From: an uncultured Erythrobacteraceae bacterium | Lineage (GTDB): Bacteria; Pseudomonadota; Alphaproteobacteria; Sphingomonadales; Sphingomonadaceae | Assembly: GCA_950071875.1 (NCBI GenBank) | Contig: CATMNW010000178.1 | Coordinates: forward strand, 1 to 5,704 | Direction: 5' to 3' | DNA: 5,704 bases | Part shown: positions 5,340-5,704 of the stretch, piece after piece | How the letters are laid out: each line of letters opens with the position of its first letter | Position numbering within the stretch: the first letter of the stretch is position 1 | The notes under the pieces: generated by a model | What the model saw: only the letters and a program-made list of their open reading frames with translations | What the model was told of the DNA's origin: nothing | The model's database searches: none | Made by a program: the position numbers and the translations under genes

Positions 5340-5704
5340 ATGGCGCTGGGTCGCACCATTTTCACCGCATCGATCGCAGTCAGCCTCGCGGCATGTGGTG
5401 GCGGGGGTTCAGGCGAAGGCGGTGATGGAAGCGGTGGCGGAGTGGGTGCCGGCAATGGCGGCGGCACAGCGGGCGATTGTTCGCTGGGTAGCCGGCAGGA
5501 TTGGGTGCGTGGCCAGATCGACGAATGGTATCTGTTTCCAAACCTTGTCGACCAATCGGCCAATCCAGCAAGTTTCGCTAGCGTACAGGGCTACATCAAC
5601 GCCCTGGTCGCACCTGCACGCGAACAAGGCCGCGACCGGGGCCGACGTGCTGGGGGTCCCGGCCGATGTCACCCGGCCCGAGGACGTGGAGGAGCTGTTC
5701 CGCC
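5340..5704 (+). CDS. N-terminus of a lipoprotein resembling S41-family peptidases (partial, probably chimeric at its 3' end)
   Basis: The frame is open to the window end. Residues 1-19 form a lipoprotein signal with lipobox LAAC and Cys19 as the lipidated residue, so the protein would be anchored in the membrane after export. A Gly-rich linker (20-45) is followed by CSLGSRQDWVRGQIDEWYLFP (47-67) and a stretch with VQGYINALVAPAREQGRDR (82-100). This pattern recalls the N-terminal region of sphingomonad S41 (C-terminal-processing type) peptidase lipoproteins, recognised from memory. The catalytic core would lie further on and is not seen. In such proteins GRDR is normally followed by an aromatic FTY-type segment; here the frame continues as Gly/Arg/Pro-rich residues with no family likeness. 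Genuine coding sequence probably ends at about 5639. Start codon and lipobox are firm; the S41 label is moderate. Confidence 0.65.
   Translation, partial: MALGRTIFTASIAVSLAACGGGGSGEGGDGSGGGVGAGNGGGTAGDCSLGSRQDWVRGQIDEWYLFPNLVDQSANPASFASVQGYINALVAPAREQGRDRGRRAGGPGRCHPARGRGGAVP
5629..5704 (+). other. Out-of-frame short-chain dehydrogenase-like fragment at the window end
   Basis: From 5629, one base out of register with the lipoprotein frame, the sequence reads AATGADVLGVPADVTRPEDV and then EELFR to the end. This matches the region around the third to fourth beta strand of short-chain dehydrogenases/reductases, where the ADVT (Asp-Val) motif contacts the cofactor's adenine ring. Of the 21 full codons from 5641, 20 end in G or C, against 14 of the 26 lipoprotein codons at 5553-5630. 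The fragment has no start and begins in mid-domain, so it is not an intact gene within the window. A contig chimera is the simplest explanation; real recombination is possible. The fragment is short, so the family call is moderate. Confidence 0.5.

Noticed and set aside
5391..5475. Gly-rich GGC/GGT tract in the lipoprotein gene as a tandem DNA repeat
   Set aside because: The units are irregular and encode the flexible linker usual after the lipidated Cys, so no separate repeat element is needed.
1..5704. CRISPR array, tRNA or rRNA gene, insertion sequence, phage or toxin-antitoxin module
   Set aside because: I found no regularly spaced direct repeats, no RNA-gene signatures, and no transposase, integrase or known toxin family. 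Nearly all the sequence is accounted for by the listed genes.

Overview
The window looks like chromosomal DNA of an alphaproteobacterium, most likely a sphingomonad of the Erythrobacteraceae type. It has high GC with G/C-rich third codon positions, NDP-type DapD and a family set (DUF2945, DUF3008, DUF3140, SWIB, YbhB/PEBP, DUF427, DoxX-like, Gly-rich S41 lipoprotein) familiar from that group. The taxon is inferred from protein style only; no rRNA or tRNA gene is present.

Layout. A possible 3' end of an upstream gene (2-37) precedes dapD (86-910, +), the succinyltransferase of lysine/meso-DAP synthesis. A tight rightward cluster of four small, mostly acidic genes follows (992-2100): a single-pass membrane protein, a DUF2945 protein, a DUF3008 protein and a DUF3140 protein. 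The last two share one base (TGATG). An EcfG-like promoter (GGAAC-N16-CGTA, 918-942) lies between dapD and this cluster, which suggests control by the alphaproteobacterial general stress response. Convergent to the cluster is a secreted M19 dipeptidase (2182-3453, -). Divergent from the dipeptidase is a two-gene unit, a DUF427 protein (3521-3811, +) and a DoxX-like membrane protein (3808-4224, +), joined by a 4-base overlap. Convergent to that is a leftward pair, a YbhB/YbcL-type PEBP protein (4539-5120, -) followed by a one-domain SWIB/MDM2 protein (4259-4510, -). A divergent lipoprotein gene (5340 to the window end, +), whose N-terminus resembles sphingomonad S41 peptidases, closes the window.

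How the parts fit. DapD and the dipeptidase are ordinary metabolic or envelope genes with no sign of a joint operon. The DUF cluster, and perhaps the PEBP-SWIB pair, look like a stress-associated set of small proteins without known biochemistry. The oddest point is the right edge. The lipoprotein reading frame loses its family character at about 5629-5640, and the last 64 bases read well in another frame as a short-chain dehydrogenase fragment with much higher third-position GC. This is either a chimeric or misassembled contig end or a real recombination junction.

No CRISPR array, insertion sequence, tRNA or rRNA was found. The only gene-poor stretches are short: 911-991, 2101-2181, 3454-3520 and 5121-5339.
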